Positions 50,741 to 58,843 of a stretch of 64,000 nt of DNA are shown in pieces (within the stretch, counting starts at the first letter, position 1; each line of letters starts with the position of its first letter). The notes below the pieces were generated by a model, which was not told where the DNA came from, ran no database searches, and saw nothing but the letters and a program-made list of their open reading frames with translations. A program made the translations under genes and the position numbers. The DNA is from Pseudomonadota bacterium (GTDB lineage: Bacteria; Pseudomonadota; Gammaproteobacteria; Xanthomonadales; Xanthomonadaceae). Location: contig JAFEBW010000048.1 in assembly GCA_018242445.1 (NCBI GenBank), forward strand, positions 56,579 through 120,578, given 5' to 3'.

Positions 50741-52234
50741 TCACAATCCCTGCGCCGCCTGCGCCACCGCGCGGAACAGGGCGCGGCCCTTGTTCATGGT
50801 CTCCTCCCACTCCTTGCCCGGGTCGGAGTCGTGGACGATGCCGGCGCCGGCCTGCACGTGCAGTTGGCCGTCGTGGATGACCGCGGTGCGGATGGCGATG
50901 GCGGTGTCGCCATCGCCCCACCAGCCCAGATAACCGATCGCGCCGGCGTAGATGTTGCGGCGGATGGGTTCGAGTTCGCGGATCAGTTCCAGCGCGCGGA
51001 TCTTCGGCGCACCGCTCACCGTGCCGGCCGGAAACGCGGCCTTGAGCACGTCGGCATAGCTCAGCCCTGCGCGCAAGGTGCCGGTGACCTCGCTGACGAT
51101 GTGCATCACGTGCGAGTAGCGCTCGATCACGAACCGCTCGCCCACCTTGACGCTGCCCGGCACGCTGACCCGGCCGACGTCGTTGCGCCCCAGGTCGATC
51201 AGCATCAGGTGCTCGGCGCGCTCCTTGGGGTCGGCCAGCAGCTCGGCCTCCAGCGCGGCATCTTCGGCAGGCGTCTTGCCGCGCGGGCGGGTGCCGGCGA
51301 TCGGGCGCACGGTGACCGTGCCTTGCCCCGTCTCGTCGTGGCTCAGGCGCACGAGGATTTCCGGCGACGAGCCGACCACCTGGGTGCCGTCGAGATCGAG
51401 GAAGTACATGTACGGCGACGGATTGAGCGCGCGCAAGGCGCGGTACACGTCCACCGGGCGCGCGCGGAACGGCACCGACAGCCGTTGCGAGAGCACCACC
51501 TGGAACACCTCGCCGGCGCGGATCGCCGCCTGCGCGCTGCGCACGGCGTCCTGATAGCCCTGCTCGGTGAAACCGGAGACGAAATCCTCCTCGCGCAGGG
51601 GCTCGGGCGCGAGCACGTCCGGGTAACTGCGCCCGGAATGGCGCAGGCGGTGCACCAGTTCGTCCAGGCGTCGCCGCGCGCGCGCATGCGCCTGCGGCTG
51701 CGCCGGGTCGGCGTGCACGATCAGGTACAGCCGGCCTTTGAGGTTGTCGAACACCGCGACTTCCTCGGACAGCATCAGCAGCGCGTCGGGCGTGCCCAGC
51801 GGGTCGGGCTTGCCGTTGCCTGCGGCCAGCCGCGGTTCGATCCAGCCGATGGTCTCGAAACCGAAATAACCCACCAAACCGCCGGTGAACGCCGGCAGGC
51901 CCGGGATGCGCGGCACCCGGAATTGCGCGCGCAGCGCTTCGACCTCGGCGAAGGGATCGGCAAGCGTGCGCGATGCCACGACGTCGCCATGCTCGCGCAC
52001 GTCCAGCGTGTGGCCGCGGAAGGTGTAGGTGCGGCGCGCCGGCAGGCCGATGATCGAGTAGCGGCCCCAGGTCTCGCCGCCCTCGACCGATTCGAACAGG
52101 TAGGTGTGCGGGCCGTCGGCGAGTTTCAGATACACCGACAGCGGCGTGTCGAGGTCGGACAGCACCTCGCGCACGACCGGGATGCGGTTGTGGCCGGCGG
52201 CGGCAAGGGCGTCGAAGGTGGATTGGTCGATCAC
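50741..52234 (-). CDS. trpE: Anthranilate synthase component I
   Basis: TrpE converts chorismate to anthranilate with ammonia supplied by TrpG, the first step of tryptophan synthesis. The 497-residue product has the N-terminal NRIPVVREVLSDLDTPLSVY region with the feedback-related LLES-like segment LFESVEGGETWGRYS. The chorismate-binding core includes YMYFLDLDGTQVVGSSPEIL, RPIAGTRPRGKTPAEDAAL, GRNDVGRVS and AFPAGTVSGAPKIRA. The most likely start is GTG at 52234, which aligns with family N-termini; a G-run minisatellite lies directly upstream and leaves no visible ribosome-binding site. An open frame continues into the repeats to 52396. trpG does not follow. Confidence 0.93.
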   Translation of the reverse strand: MIDQSTFDALAAAGHNRIPVVREVLSDLDTPLSVYLKLADGPHTYLFESVEGGETWGRYSIIGLPARRTYTFRGHTLDVREHGDVVASRTLADPFAEVEALRAQFRVPRIPGLPAFTGGLVGYFGFETIGWIEPRLAAGNGKPDPLGTPDALLMLSEEVAVFDNLKGRLYLIVHADPAQPQAHARARRRLDELVHRLRHSGRSYPDVLAPEPLREEDFVSGFTEQGYQDAVRSAQAAIRAGEVFQVVLSQRLSVPFRARPVDVYRALRALNPSPYMYFLDLDGTQVVGSSPEILVRLSHDETGQGTVTVRPIAGTRPRGKTPAEDAALEAELLADPKERAEHLMLIDLGRNDVGRVSVPGSVKVGERFVIERYSHVMHIVSEVTGTLRAGLSYADVLKAAFPAGTVSGAPKIRALELIRELEPIRRNIYAGAIGYLGWWGDGDTAIAIRTAVIHDGQLHVQAGAGIVHDSDPGKEWEETMNKGRALFRAVAQAAQGL

Positions 52235-52274
52235 GGGGGATTGGGGATTGGGGACTGGGGACTGGGGAATGGGG
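52235..52274. repeat. G-run minisatellite abutting the trpE start
   Basis: Six runs of four or five G (starting at 52235, 52243, 52250, 52257, 52264 and 52271) are separated by exactly three bases (ATT, ATT, ACT, ACT, AAT). The plus strand is the trpE template strand. The pattern fits a stable G-quadruplex motif. Confidence 0.9.
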
Positions 52275-52312
52275 AAAGCGGTGGGCGGTGGGCGGGGGGC
52301 GGAAGATGCTTT

Positions 52313-52409
52313 GCCCCTTCCCCCGCCTGCGGGGGAAGGCTGGGATGGGGGGAAGACTTCTCGCAGCCCTGCCCCCACCCCAACCCTCCCCCGCAAGCGG
52401 GGGGGGAGG
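52313..52409. repeat. Head-to-head pair of hairpin/G-tail repeats upstream of trpE
   Basis: CCCCTTCCCCCGCCTGCGGG with tail GGGATGGGG faces CCCCCACCCCAACCCTCCCC, whose complement is the standard tail. It lies in the 277-base gap between rpe and trpE; the rest of the gap (52410-52511) shows no feature. Confidence 0.8.
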
Positions 52410-52511
52410 ATTCATGGGTTGCCCCTATGCCAAGGCTGCCTCAATGCCAATGAAACATCGACACCACGATGGGATACACAAAGGTCAAAAAGGTCACCCC
52501 GATGCCACTGA

Positions 52512-53219
52512 CTATTGCCTACCGTCAGCCTTCCGTCCTCTGCCCTCTGTCTTCTGTCCCCTGACCGCCTCCCGCATCGCCGCGATCTCGACGGCGTAAT
52601 CCTTCGCCCCGAAAATCGCCGAGCCGGCGACGAAGGTATCCGCGCCGGCGGCGGCGATCATGCCGATGTTGTCGGCCTTCACCCCGCCATCGACTTCCAG
52701 GCGGATGTCGCGCCCGCTGGCATCGATGCGCTCGCGCACGCGGCGGATTTTCTCCAGCGCCATCGGGATGAAACTCTGCCCGCCGAAGCCGGGGTTCACC
52801 GACATCACCAGCACGATGTCGAGCTTGTCGAGCACGAAGTCCAAGTAATCCAGCGGCGTGGCCGGATTGAACACCAGCCCGGCCTTGCAGCCCGAATCGC
52901 GGATCAGGCCGATGGTGCGGTCGATGTGCTCGCTGGCCTCGGGGTGGAAGCTGATCGAGGTCGCGCCGGCCCTGGCGAAATCCGGGACGATGCGATCCAC
53001 CGGTTTCACCATCAGGTGCACGTCGATCGGCGCGGCGACGCCGTGCTTGCGCAGCGCCTGGCACAGCAGCGGGCCGATGGTGAGGTTGGGGACGTAGTGG
53101 TTGTCCATCACGTCGAAATGGATCCAGTCCGCGCCGGCGCGCAGCACCGCGTTGACCTCGTCGCCGAGGCGGGCGAAATCGGCCGAAAGAATGGAGGGGG
53201 CGATGATGCAGTTGGACAT
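52512..53219 (-). CDS. rpe: Ribulose-phosphate 3-epimerase
   Basis: Rpe interconverts ribulose 5-phosphate and xylulose 5-phosphate in the pentose phosphate pathway. The 235-residue TIM barrel has [65 protein letters not shown] and [12 protein letters not shown] with the metal ligands and catalytic Asp residues. The last 14 or so residues ([14 protein letters not shown]) go beyond the usual family end. They are encoded by a CTGTCTTCTGTCCCCTG-type repeat tract. The ATG at 53219 matches the family start. A TAGAAT -10 lies on the minus strand at 53257-53252. It is upstream of trpE on the same strand. Confidence 0.95.
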   Translation of the reverse strand: MSNCIIAPSILSADFARLGDEVNAVLRAGADWIHFDVMDNHYVPNLTIGPLLCQALRKHGVAAPIDVHLMVKPVDRIVPDFARAGATSISFHPEASEHIDRTIGLIRDSGCKAGLVFNPATPLDYLDFVLDKLDIVLVMSVNPGFGGQSFIPMALEKIRRVRERIDASGRDIRLEVDGGVKADNIGMIAAAGADTFVAGSAIFGAKDYAVEIAAMREAVRGQKTEGRGRKADGRQ

Positions 53220-53331
53220 GGTGGGAACCGTGCGCTGAAACAACCCCGCGCATTCTAGCCTGCCCATGACGCGAGCCTGCGACGCCCGTCGGTGGTCGTT
53301 ACAATGACCGCCTTTTCCGCGGAAGCCGCGC

Positions 53332-54231
53332 ATGCCCACCACCTTGTCCCAATCCGACCTGCCCGGCCTGCAATTGATCCATCGCGGCAAGGTGCGCGAT
53401 GTGTATGCCCTGCCCGGCAACGAGTTGCTGATCGTCGCCAGCGACCGCCTGTCGGCGTTCGACGTGGTGCTGCCCGACCCGATCCCCGGCAAGGGCGAGA
53501 TGCTCTGCCAGATCAGCAATTTCTGGTTCGCCAAGACCGCACACCTGATGCCCAACCACCTCACCGGCCGCGATGTGGCCGGCGTGCTGCCGGCTGGTAC
53601 CGACGTTGCGCTATATGCGAAACGCGCGGTGGTGACGAAGAAGCTCAAGCCCGTTCCGATCGAGGCGATCGCGCGCGGTTATCTGATCGGCAGCGGCTGG
53701 AAGGATTACCAGCGCACCGGGCGGGTGAGCGGCATCCATCTGCCCGACGGACTGCGTCAGGCCGAACGCTTGCCCGCGCCGATCTTCACGCCATCGACCA
53801 AGGCCGCCGTCGGCGCGCACGACGAGAACATCGATTTCGATGCGGTGGTGGCGACGATCGGCGCCGACCTCGCCGAGCAGGTGCGCGCGGCGACGCTTTC
53901 GATCTACCAGTACGCCGCCGACTACGCCGCCCAGCGCGGCATCCTCATCGCCGACACCAAACTCGAGTTCGGCACCGACGAGAACGGCCGCCTGCTGGTG
54001 ATGGACGAGATGCTCACGCCGGATTCCTCGCGTTTCTGGCCCGCCGACACCTATCACGCCGGCAGCAGCCCGCCGAGCTACGACAAGCAGTTCGTGCGCG
54101 ACTATCTGGAAACGCTGGACTGGAACAAGACCGCGCCCGGCCCGCATGTGCCCGCTGCCATCATCGAGGCGACCCGCGCCAAGTACGCCGAGGCCCTGCA
54201 GCGGCTGGCGGGGATCGAGGTGGGAGAATAA
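53332..54231 (+). CDS. purC: Phosphoribosylaminoimidazole-succinocarboxamide synthase
   Basis: PurC joins CAIR and aspartate to SAICAR in purine synthesis. The 299-residue protein is of the longer, yeast Ade1-like class. It has [70 protein letters not shown] and [15 protein letters not shown]. The ATG at 53332 aligns with the family. A TACAAT -10 sits at 53300-53305, 27 bases upstream. It diverges from rpe and converges with the polA/small RNA transcript. Confidence 0.95.
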   Translation: MPTTLSQSDLPGLQLIHRGKVRDVYALPGNELLIVASDRLSAFDVVLPDPIPGKGEMLCQISNFWFAKTAHLMPNHLTGRDVAGVLPAGTDVALYAKRAVVTKKLKPVPIEAIARGYLIGSGWKDYQRTGRVSGIHLPDGLRQAERLPAPIFTPSTKAAVGAHDENIDFDAVVATIGADLAEQVRAATLSIYQYAADYAAQRGILIADTKLEFGTDENGRLLVMDEMLTPDSSRFWPADTYHAGSSPPSYDKQFVRDYLETLDWNKTAPGPHVPAAIIEATRAKYAEALQRLAGIEVGE

Positions 54232-54244
54232 AAACCTGCAGGGG

Positions 54245-54283
54245 AAAATAAAAACCCCGCGAGCCAGGGGTGGGCTCGCGGGG
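54245..54283 (-). terminator. Intrinsic terminator of the small RNA downstream of polA
   Basis: CCCCGCGAGCC and GGCTCGCGGGG form an 11-bp perfect stem with a 7-base loop. On the minus strand TTTTTATTTT follows. The plus strand has no T-tract, so it does not serve purC. Confidence 0.95.
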
Positions 54284-54360
54284 CCAGGGGTGGAAGCCGG
54301 CCTTGGGGAGAGGCGGGCTTCCGGGGATGCACTCAGGGGAGAGAGTCATCCGACAACGGA
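54245..54360 (-). ncRNA. sX13: Candidate sX13-like small RNA downstream of polA
   Basis: Read on the minus strand, about 115 bases form three stem-loops, each with a C-rich loop. These are ACTC/GAGT with loop TCTCCCCT (54346-54331), GGAAGCC/GGCTTCC with inner loop CTCCCC (54322-54292), and an 11-bp terminator stem with loop CACCCCT (54283-54255). The xanthomonad sRNA sX13, a virulence regulator with C-rich loops, has this architecture and, as I recall, lies next to polA. Its size of about 115 bases also fits. The 5' end is estimated; no clear promoter box was found. Confidence 0.65.
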
Positions 54361-54390
54361 CGTTGCGTCCGTTGCGAGATAGTTGACCAT
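54346..54390 (-). CDS. Possible 14-residue leader peptide with internal hairpin
   Basis: A strong ribosome-binding-like AAAGGTGAG lies just before ATG at 54390. The frame reads MVNYLATDATSVVG and stops. CAACGGACG and CGTCCGTTG inside it form a 9-bp hairpin with a 3-base loop. It overlaps the 5' part of the candidate small RNA. Translation is unproven; the good spacing of the ribosome-binding site is the only support. Confidence 0.3.
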   Translation of the reverse strand: MVNYLATDATSVVG

Positions 54391-54631
54391 TACTCACCTT
54401 TAGAGTTCGTGAAATCGCGCGCGTTTTTCGAGTCGGATTCAGGATGCGTTCATGCCCAAAAATCATCCGTGCGATCGAAGCGTGACTTCCGGCACATACG
54501 TTCGTTAGCGCAACGTTACGCACGCGCCGAAAGCATCGATTCCGATGGTTTTCGACGTTCGGCTTGGCTCGCTCGGTGTGAAGGATTTCAGTGACGGCCA
54601 CATGCGTTGTGGCACAAGGCTGGTCGCTGCC

Positions 54632-57412
54632 TCAATGCGCCTCGTCCCAGTTCGCGCCCACGCCGCAATCCACCACCAGCGGCACGCGCAGTTGCGCCGC
54701 AGCCTGCATGCGCTGCACGACTTCGCAACGCAGTGTTTCGACGAAGCCATCATCGACTTCGAACACCAGCTCGTCGTGCACCTGCAGGATCATCAATGCG
54801 CGTTGTGTGTGCGCCTGCAACCACGTATCCACCGCCACCATCGCGCGCTTGATGATGTCGGCCGCGGTGCCCTGCATCGGCGCGTTGATCGCCGCACGTT
54901 CGGCGCCGGCGCGCAGGCCCTGGTTGCGGGCGTGGATGTCGGGCAGGTACAGGCGGCGGCCGAACACGGTTTCGACGTAGCCGCGCTGCTTGGCCTGTGC
55001 GCGGGTGCGCTCCATGTAGTCGCGCACACCGGGGTAGCGCGAGAAATACAGGCCGATGTAGTCCTGCGCCTGGCCGCGCTCGATGCCGAGCTGGCGCGCC
55101 AGCCCGAAGGCGCTCATGCCGTAGATCAGGCCGAAGTTGATGGCCTTGGCGGCGCGGCGCTGGTCGGCGGTGACGGCCTGCGGCGAGGCGACGCCGAACA
55201 CCTCGGCGGCGGTGGCGCGGTGCACGTCCAGCCCGCTTTCGAAGGCGCGCAGCAGGCCGGCGTCCTCCGACAGGTGGGCCATGATCCGCAGCTCGATCTG
55301 CGAATAGTCGCAGGCGAGGATTTTCCGGCCCGGCGGGGCGATGAAGGCCGTGCGGATGCGGCGGCCGTCCGCGGTGCGAATGGGGATGTTCTGCAGGTTC
55401 GGGTCGGAGGAGGCCAGCCGGCCGGTCGCTGCGCCAGCCTGATGGAAGCTGGTGTGCACACGGCCGGTGTGCGGGTTGATCGCCTCGGGCAGCTTCTCGG
55501 TGTAGGTGCTGCGCAGCTTGGCCAGGCCGCGGTAGTCGAGGATCAGGCGCGGCAGCGGGTGCGCGTCGGCGATGGCTTCCAGCGCTTCCTCGTTGGTGGA
55601 CGGCTGCCCGCCGGGAGTTTTCACCGCGGCGGTGAGCTTCAATTCGTCGAACAAGATCGCCTGCAATTGCCTGGGCGAGTCGAGGTTGAACGGCCGCCCG
55701 GCGATCTGCTGCGCCTGCTGTTGCGCGGCGTGCATGCGCTTGCCCAGATCCTGACTCTGCCGGCGCAGCTCGGCGGCGTCGATCAGCACGCCATTGGCCT
55801 CGATGCGTTCCAGCACCGGCACCAGCGGCATTTCGATGTCCGCGTACACGCGCAGCAGCGCCGGCTCGGATTGCAGCTTCGGGTGCAGGGCGCGGTGCAG
55901 GCGCAAGGTCACGTCGGCGTCCTCGGCGGCGTAGCGCGTCGCCTCGTCGAGGGCGACCTGCGAGAAGGCGATCTGCGCGCGGCCCTTGCCGGTCACGTCC
56001 GCGTATTTCACCGTCTCGTAGCCGAGGTAGCGGCGCGCCAGCGAATCCATGTCGTGACGGGTGGCGGTGGCGTTCCAGACGAAGGATTCGAGCATGGTGT
56101 CCTGCGCGTAGCCGCGCACCGCGACGTCATGCCGTCGTAATACATGCAGGTCGTACTTGCCGTGCTGGCCGACTTTCGGGCGGCTGGCGTCTTCGAGGAT
56201 AGTGCGCAGCGCAGCGAGCACCGCGGCGCGTTCGAGCTGCGCCGGAGCACCCGGGTAGTCGTGCGCCAGCGGGATGTAGCAAGCGCGACCCACGGCCACG
56301 GAAAAACTCATGCCGACGAGATGGGCGCGCAGCGGGTCGAGCGAATCGGTTTCGGTGTCGAAGGCGATCAGCTCGGCATGACGTAAACGTTCGATCCACG
56401 CATCCAGTTGCGCCGGCGTGGTGACGCATTCGTACTCGCCCTTGACGGCCAGCGCCGGATCGATGGCTTCTTCGCTTTCGCCCGAGCGTGCGAAACCCGC
56501 CGCCGTACCGCGCAGCCCGGCTTTGGCGGTTGCTTCACCGAGTCCCGAGTCCCCAGTCCCGAGTCCCGAGGCACCCAGCTCTTTCAACGCCGCATTGAAC
56601 CCATAGCGCGCATACAGCCCGCGCAGCTCGTCCACATGCGGCTCGCGCAGGCGCAGCGCGTCGTGCGGCAGGTCGAGAGCGACATCGGTCTTGATGGTCG
56701 CCAGTTGCCGCGACAGCGGCAGCCGGGGCAGGGCATCGCGCAGGTTCTGCCCGACCTTGCCGCCGATGGCGCCTGCGTTCGCCATCACGCCATCGAGGCT
56801 GCCGTATTCACCCAGCCACTTCGCCGCCGTCTTCGGCCCGCATTTCTCCACGCCGGGGATGTTGTCCACGGTATCGCCCATCAGCGCCAGCAGGTCGATC
56901 ACCTGCTCGGCGCGCACGCCGAATTTTGCCGCCACCGCTGCGTCGGAATCGAGCACGCTGCCGCTCATGGTGTTGACCAGGCGGATGCCCGGGCGCACGA
57001 GTTGGGCGAAATCCTTGTCGCTGGTGGAGATGGTCACGTCCACGCCGGCAGCCTGCGCCTGCACGGCCAGCGTGCCGATCACGTCGTCGGCCTCCACGCC
57101 GGCCACGCGCAGGATCGGAAATCCCAACGCCTGCACGATCTTCAGCATCGGTTCGACCTGCGCGCGCAGGTCCTCTGGCATCGGCGGGCGGTTGGCCTTG
57201 TAGTCCGGGTACAGCGCGTCGCGGAAGGTCGGCCCGGAGGCGTCCACCACGAAGGCCGCGCATTCGGGTTTTTCCTGCAGCGTGGCGCGCAGCATGTTGA
57301 CCACCCCGAACAGCGCCCCGGTGGGCTCGCCGGCGGCGTTGGACAGCGGCGGCAGGGCGTGGAAGGCGCGGAACAGGTAGGACGAGCCGTCGATCAGGGT
57401 CAGGCGCGGCAT
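54632..57412 (-). CDS. polA: DNA polymerase I with repeat-derived linker segment
   Basis: The 926-residue polymerase has a 5'-nuclease domain (about 1-275; LIDGSSYLFRAFHALPPL, GVEADDVIGTLA and STSDKDFAQL). It has an apparently intact 3'-5' exonuclease domain (FDTETDSLDP, near residue 350, carries the acidic pair) and a polymerase domain with motif A (LACDYSQIELRIMAHLSED), motif B (RRAAKAINFGLIYGMSAFGL) and motif C (LQVHDELVFEV). Between the first two domains a linker contains GLGTGDSGLG, encoded by a G-run minisatellite. The ATG at 57412 matches the family. It diverges from the DUF2782 gene, a neighbour also seen in other gammaproteobacteria. Confidence 0.97.
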   Translation of the reverse strand: MPRLTLIDGSSYLFRAFHALPPLSNAAGEPTGALFGVVNMLRATLQEKPECAAFVVDASGPTFRDALYPDYKANRPPMPEDLRAQVEPMLKIVQALGFPILRVAGVEADDVIGTLAVQAQAAGVDVTISTSDKDFAQLVRPGIRLVNTMSGSVLDSDAAVAAKFGVRAEQVIDLLALMGDTVDNIPGVEKCGPKTAAKWLGEYGSLDGVMANAGAIGGKVGQNLRDALPRLPLSRQLATIKTDVALDLPHDALRLREPHVDELRGLYARYGFNAALKELGASGLGTGDSGLGEATAKAGLRGTAAGFARSGESEEAIDPALAVKGEYECVTTPAQLDAWIERLRHAELIAFDTETDSLDPLRAHLVGMSFSVAVGRACYIPLAHDYPGAPAQLERAAVLAALRTILEDASRPKVGQHGKYDLHVLRRHDVAVRGYAQDTMLESFVWNATATRHDMDSLARRYLGYETVKYADVTGKGRAQIAFSQVALDEATRYAAEDADVTLRLHRALHPKLQSEPALLRVYADIEMPLVPVLERIEANGVLIDAAELRRQSQDLGKRMHAAQQQAQQIAGRPFNLDSPRQLQAILFDELKLTAAVKTPGGQPSTNEEALEAIADAHPLPRLILDYRGLAKLRSTYTEKLPEAINPHTGRVHTSFHQAGAATGRLASSDPNLQNIPIRTADGRRIRTAFIAPPGRKILACDYSQIELRIMAHLSEDAGLLRAFESGLDVHRATAAEVFGVASPQAVTADQRRAAKAINFGLIYGMSAFGLARQLGIERGQAQDYIGLYFSRYPGVRDYMERTRAQAKQRGYVETVFGRRLYLPDIHARNQGLRAGAERAAINAPMQGTAADIIKRAMVAVDTWLQAHTQRALMILQVHDELVFEVDDGFVETLRCEVVQRMQAAAQLRVPLVVDCGVGANWDEAH
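56539..56571. repeat. G-run minisatellite in frame within polA
   Basis: On the minus (sense) strand four runs of three or four G are separated by ACTC, ACT and ACTC. This is the same unit as at 60359-60392. It encodes about 11 residues (281-291) in the linker after the 5'-nuclease domain. Confidence 0.85.
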
Positions 57413-57505
57413 GGCGGGGCTCGCGGCAGGCGGATCGCCATTGTAGGCGCGGGCCGGTGGCGGGGATGGCGAGTGCGCGGCGGTGTCGTCGGCGAAAACT
57501 GGCGG

Positions 57506-57559
57506 TGGAAACCGCTTTCCAAGCGCCGGCCGTGGTGGGAAGATCGAAAGCGGTTTCTA
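57506..57559 (+). promoter_or_regulatory. Two LacI-like operator palindromes between polA and the DUF2782 gene
   Basis: TGGAAACCGCTTTCCA (57506-57521) is a near-perfect palindrome of the LacI/GalR type. A second, CGAAAGCGGTTTCT (57545-57558), is its inverted counterpart. Centres are 38 bases apart. Together they also form a 12-bp inverted repeat that could fold in the mRNA. They lie just upstream of the DUF2782 start. Confidence 0.45.
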
Positions 57560-57574
57560 GGGAGAGAACCTGCC

Positions 57575-58105
57575 ATGCGCATCCATCGCACTCCACTGAT
57601 CGTCGCCGCCTTGCTGGCGATGGCCCCCATCGCCGCGTTTGCGCAGCAGGAGATCGCCCCCGCGCCGCCGCCGCCATCGCTGGACGACCCCGGGCAGCCG
57701 CCTGCCCCGGTGAAACCCGACGATCCGCGGCTGGCACCGCTGCCGCCGGAGTCCGCTCCGGCGGCACCCGCCCCGCCGGCCGCGATCAAGGGTCATGAAA
57801 AATCCGACGGCGACCCGACCAATGCGCCGGCCCTGCCCACCGACGATGCCTTCCATCCGCCGCCGAAGAAGCCGTCGGAGACCGTCACCGCGGACGGCTA
57901 CAGCATCCGCAGCTACACCGCCGAAAATGGCGACAAGATCGAGGAGTTCCGCCACGGCGGGCAGTTGACGCGGGTGCGCGTGCAGCCGGCCAACGGCCCG
58001 GCCTTCGAGATCAACGACAACAACGGCGACGGCCGCATCAACCGCAACGACGCCACCAGCAAGCAGACCTTGCCGGTGCAATGGAGCCTGTTCGAGTGGC
58101 ATTGA
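57575..58105 (+). CDS. DUF2782-like exported protein
   Basis: The 176-residue protein has a signal peptide (about 1-23, ending AAFA), a Pro/Ala-rich region (about 25-85) and a C-terminal DUF2782-like domain. That domain has EEFRHGGQLTRVRVQPANGP followed by A-F-E-I-N-D and the DNNGDGRIN turn. The family is uncharacterised and is found beside polA in several gammaproteobacteria, as here. GGGAGAG precedes the ATG. The Asp-rich turn could bind calcium, which is speculation. Confidence 0.8.
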   Translation: MRIHRTPLIVAALLAMAPIAAFAQQEIAPAPPPPSLDDPGQPPAPVKPDDPRLAPLPPESAPAAPAPPAAIKGHEKSDGDPTNAPALPTDDAFHPPPKKPSETVTADGYSIRSYTAENGDKIEEFRHGGQLTRVRVQPANGPAFEINDNNGDGRINRNDATSKQTLPVQWSLFEWH

Positions 58106-58212
58106 GCGCCGGCTCGCGCGCCTGCGCCTGAAGCCGTCGCCACGCAGTCGGCAGCGCTGATCTGCCAAGGGCAGCGACGCCGGAATGGATGACCCATCCC
58201 GGCGTCGAGGCA

Positions 58213-58569
58213 TCACTTCGCCTTCGGCGCGGCGTGATGGTGGCCGTGCTTGTGCTTGCCGTGGTGCGGGTGCGACCAGCGCACGCACTTGCCGTTTTTG
58301 TGGCGCGTGCATTGCGACTTGGCATGGTGGCCGCGGCCGCGATGATGGCTGGCGTGGCGGTGGCCGTGGTGGCGCGCGGCGTGGTGCTGGCTGCCGCGGT
58401 GGTGTGAGGCATGGGTGGGCGGCGATGCCATCGGAGCATCGCTGGCCGCGGGTGCCGATTGCGCTGTCGGAGCGGGCGCGGGCTGCTGGGCGGGGCCGGC
58501 GGATTGCGCGCTGGCGACGCCGGCGAGCAGGAACAGGGAAAACGCGAACACGATGGGGCGAAGTTTCAT
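58213..58569 (-). CDS. Small secreted His/Arg/Lys-rich protein
   Basis: The 118-residue product has a signal peptide (MKLRPIVFAFSLFLLAGVAS, cleavage after ASA). An Ala/Pro/Ser segment follows, then a long His-rich part (HHRGSQHHAARHHGHRHASH and similar runs). Two cysteines flank KNGKCVRW. The composition suggests metal binding or an acid-stress role, like the shorter protein at 50322; neither is proven. GAGAG lies just upstream of the ATG at 58569. It converges with the DUF2782 gene. Confidence 0.75.
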   Translation of the reverse strand: MKLRPIVFAFSLFLLAGVASAQSAGPAQQPAPAPTAQSAPAASDAPMASPPTHASHHRGSQHHAARHHGHRHASHHRGRGHHAKSQCTRHKNGKCVRWSHPHHGKHKHGHHHAAPKAK

Positions 58570-58843
58570 GGGCTCTCTCGGGGTTGGGAGGGTGCGCGGT
58601 CGGAACTCCGACCCGATGGCGAAGCGAGGGTTCCCGCGGGATCGGAGCCATCCGATCATGCCGCAAAACGCGCGCCGCGTCTGTCGGCGTCGGCGATCGC
58701 GGTCGGCTGGCCTGTCCGGCCGGGATGCGCGATGATCGAAACTCGGCAAACATTGATGCCCGTCACGGCGCGGGCGGGTCGCTCCGGGTGTAGGCTTCGG
58801 TTACCGCGGCGGCCTGCGGGTCATGGTTCAGGGGGTTCGAGAC

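Noticed and set aside
52235..52396. Extended trpE start within the repeats as the primary annotation
   Set aside because: The extra residues are translated repeat sequence and do not align with TrpE. The GTG at 52234 fits the family N-terminus better, although it lacks a ribosome-binding site.
54346..54390. Amino-acid attenuator controlling a biosynthetic gene
   Set aside because: The short peptide has no run of a single amino acid, and no biosynthetic gene follows on that strand; the transcript ends at the terminator at 54245.
58176..58206. Hairpin between the DUF2782 and His-rich genes as a terminator
   Set aside because: GACGCCGG..CCGGCGTC forms a good stem, but neither strand has a T-tract. 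It may still be a bidirectional 3'-end structure, but the evidence is too thin to list.
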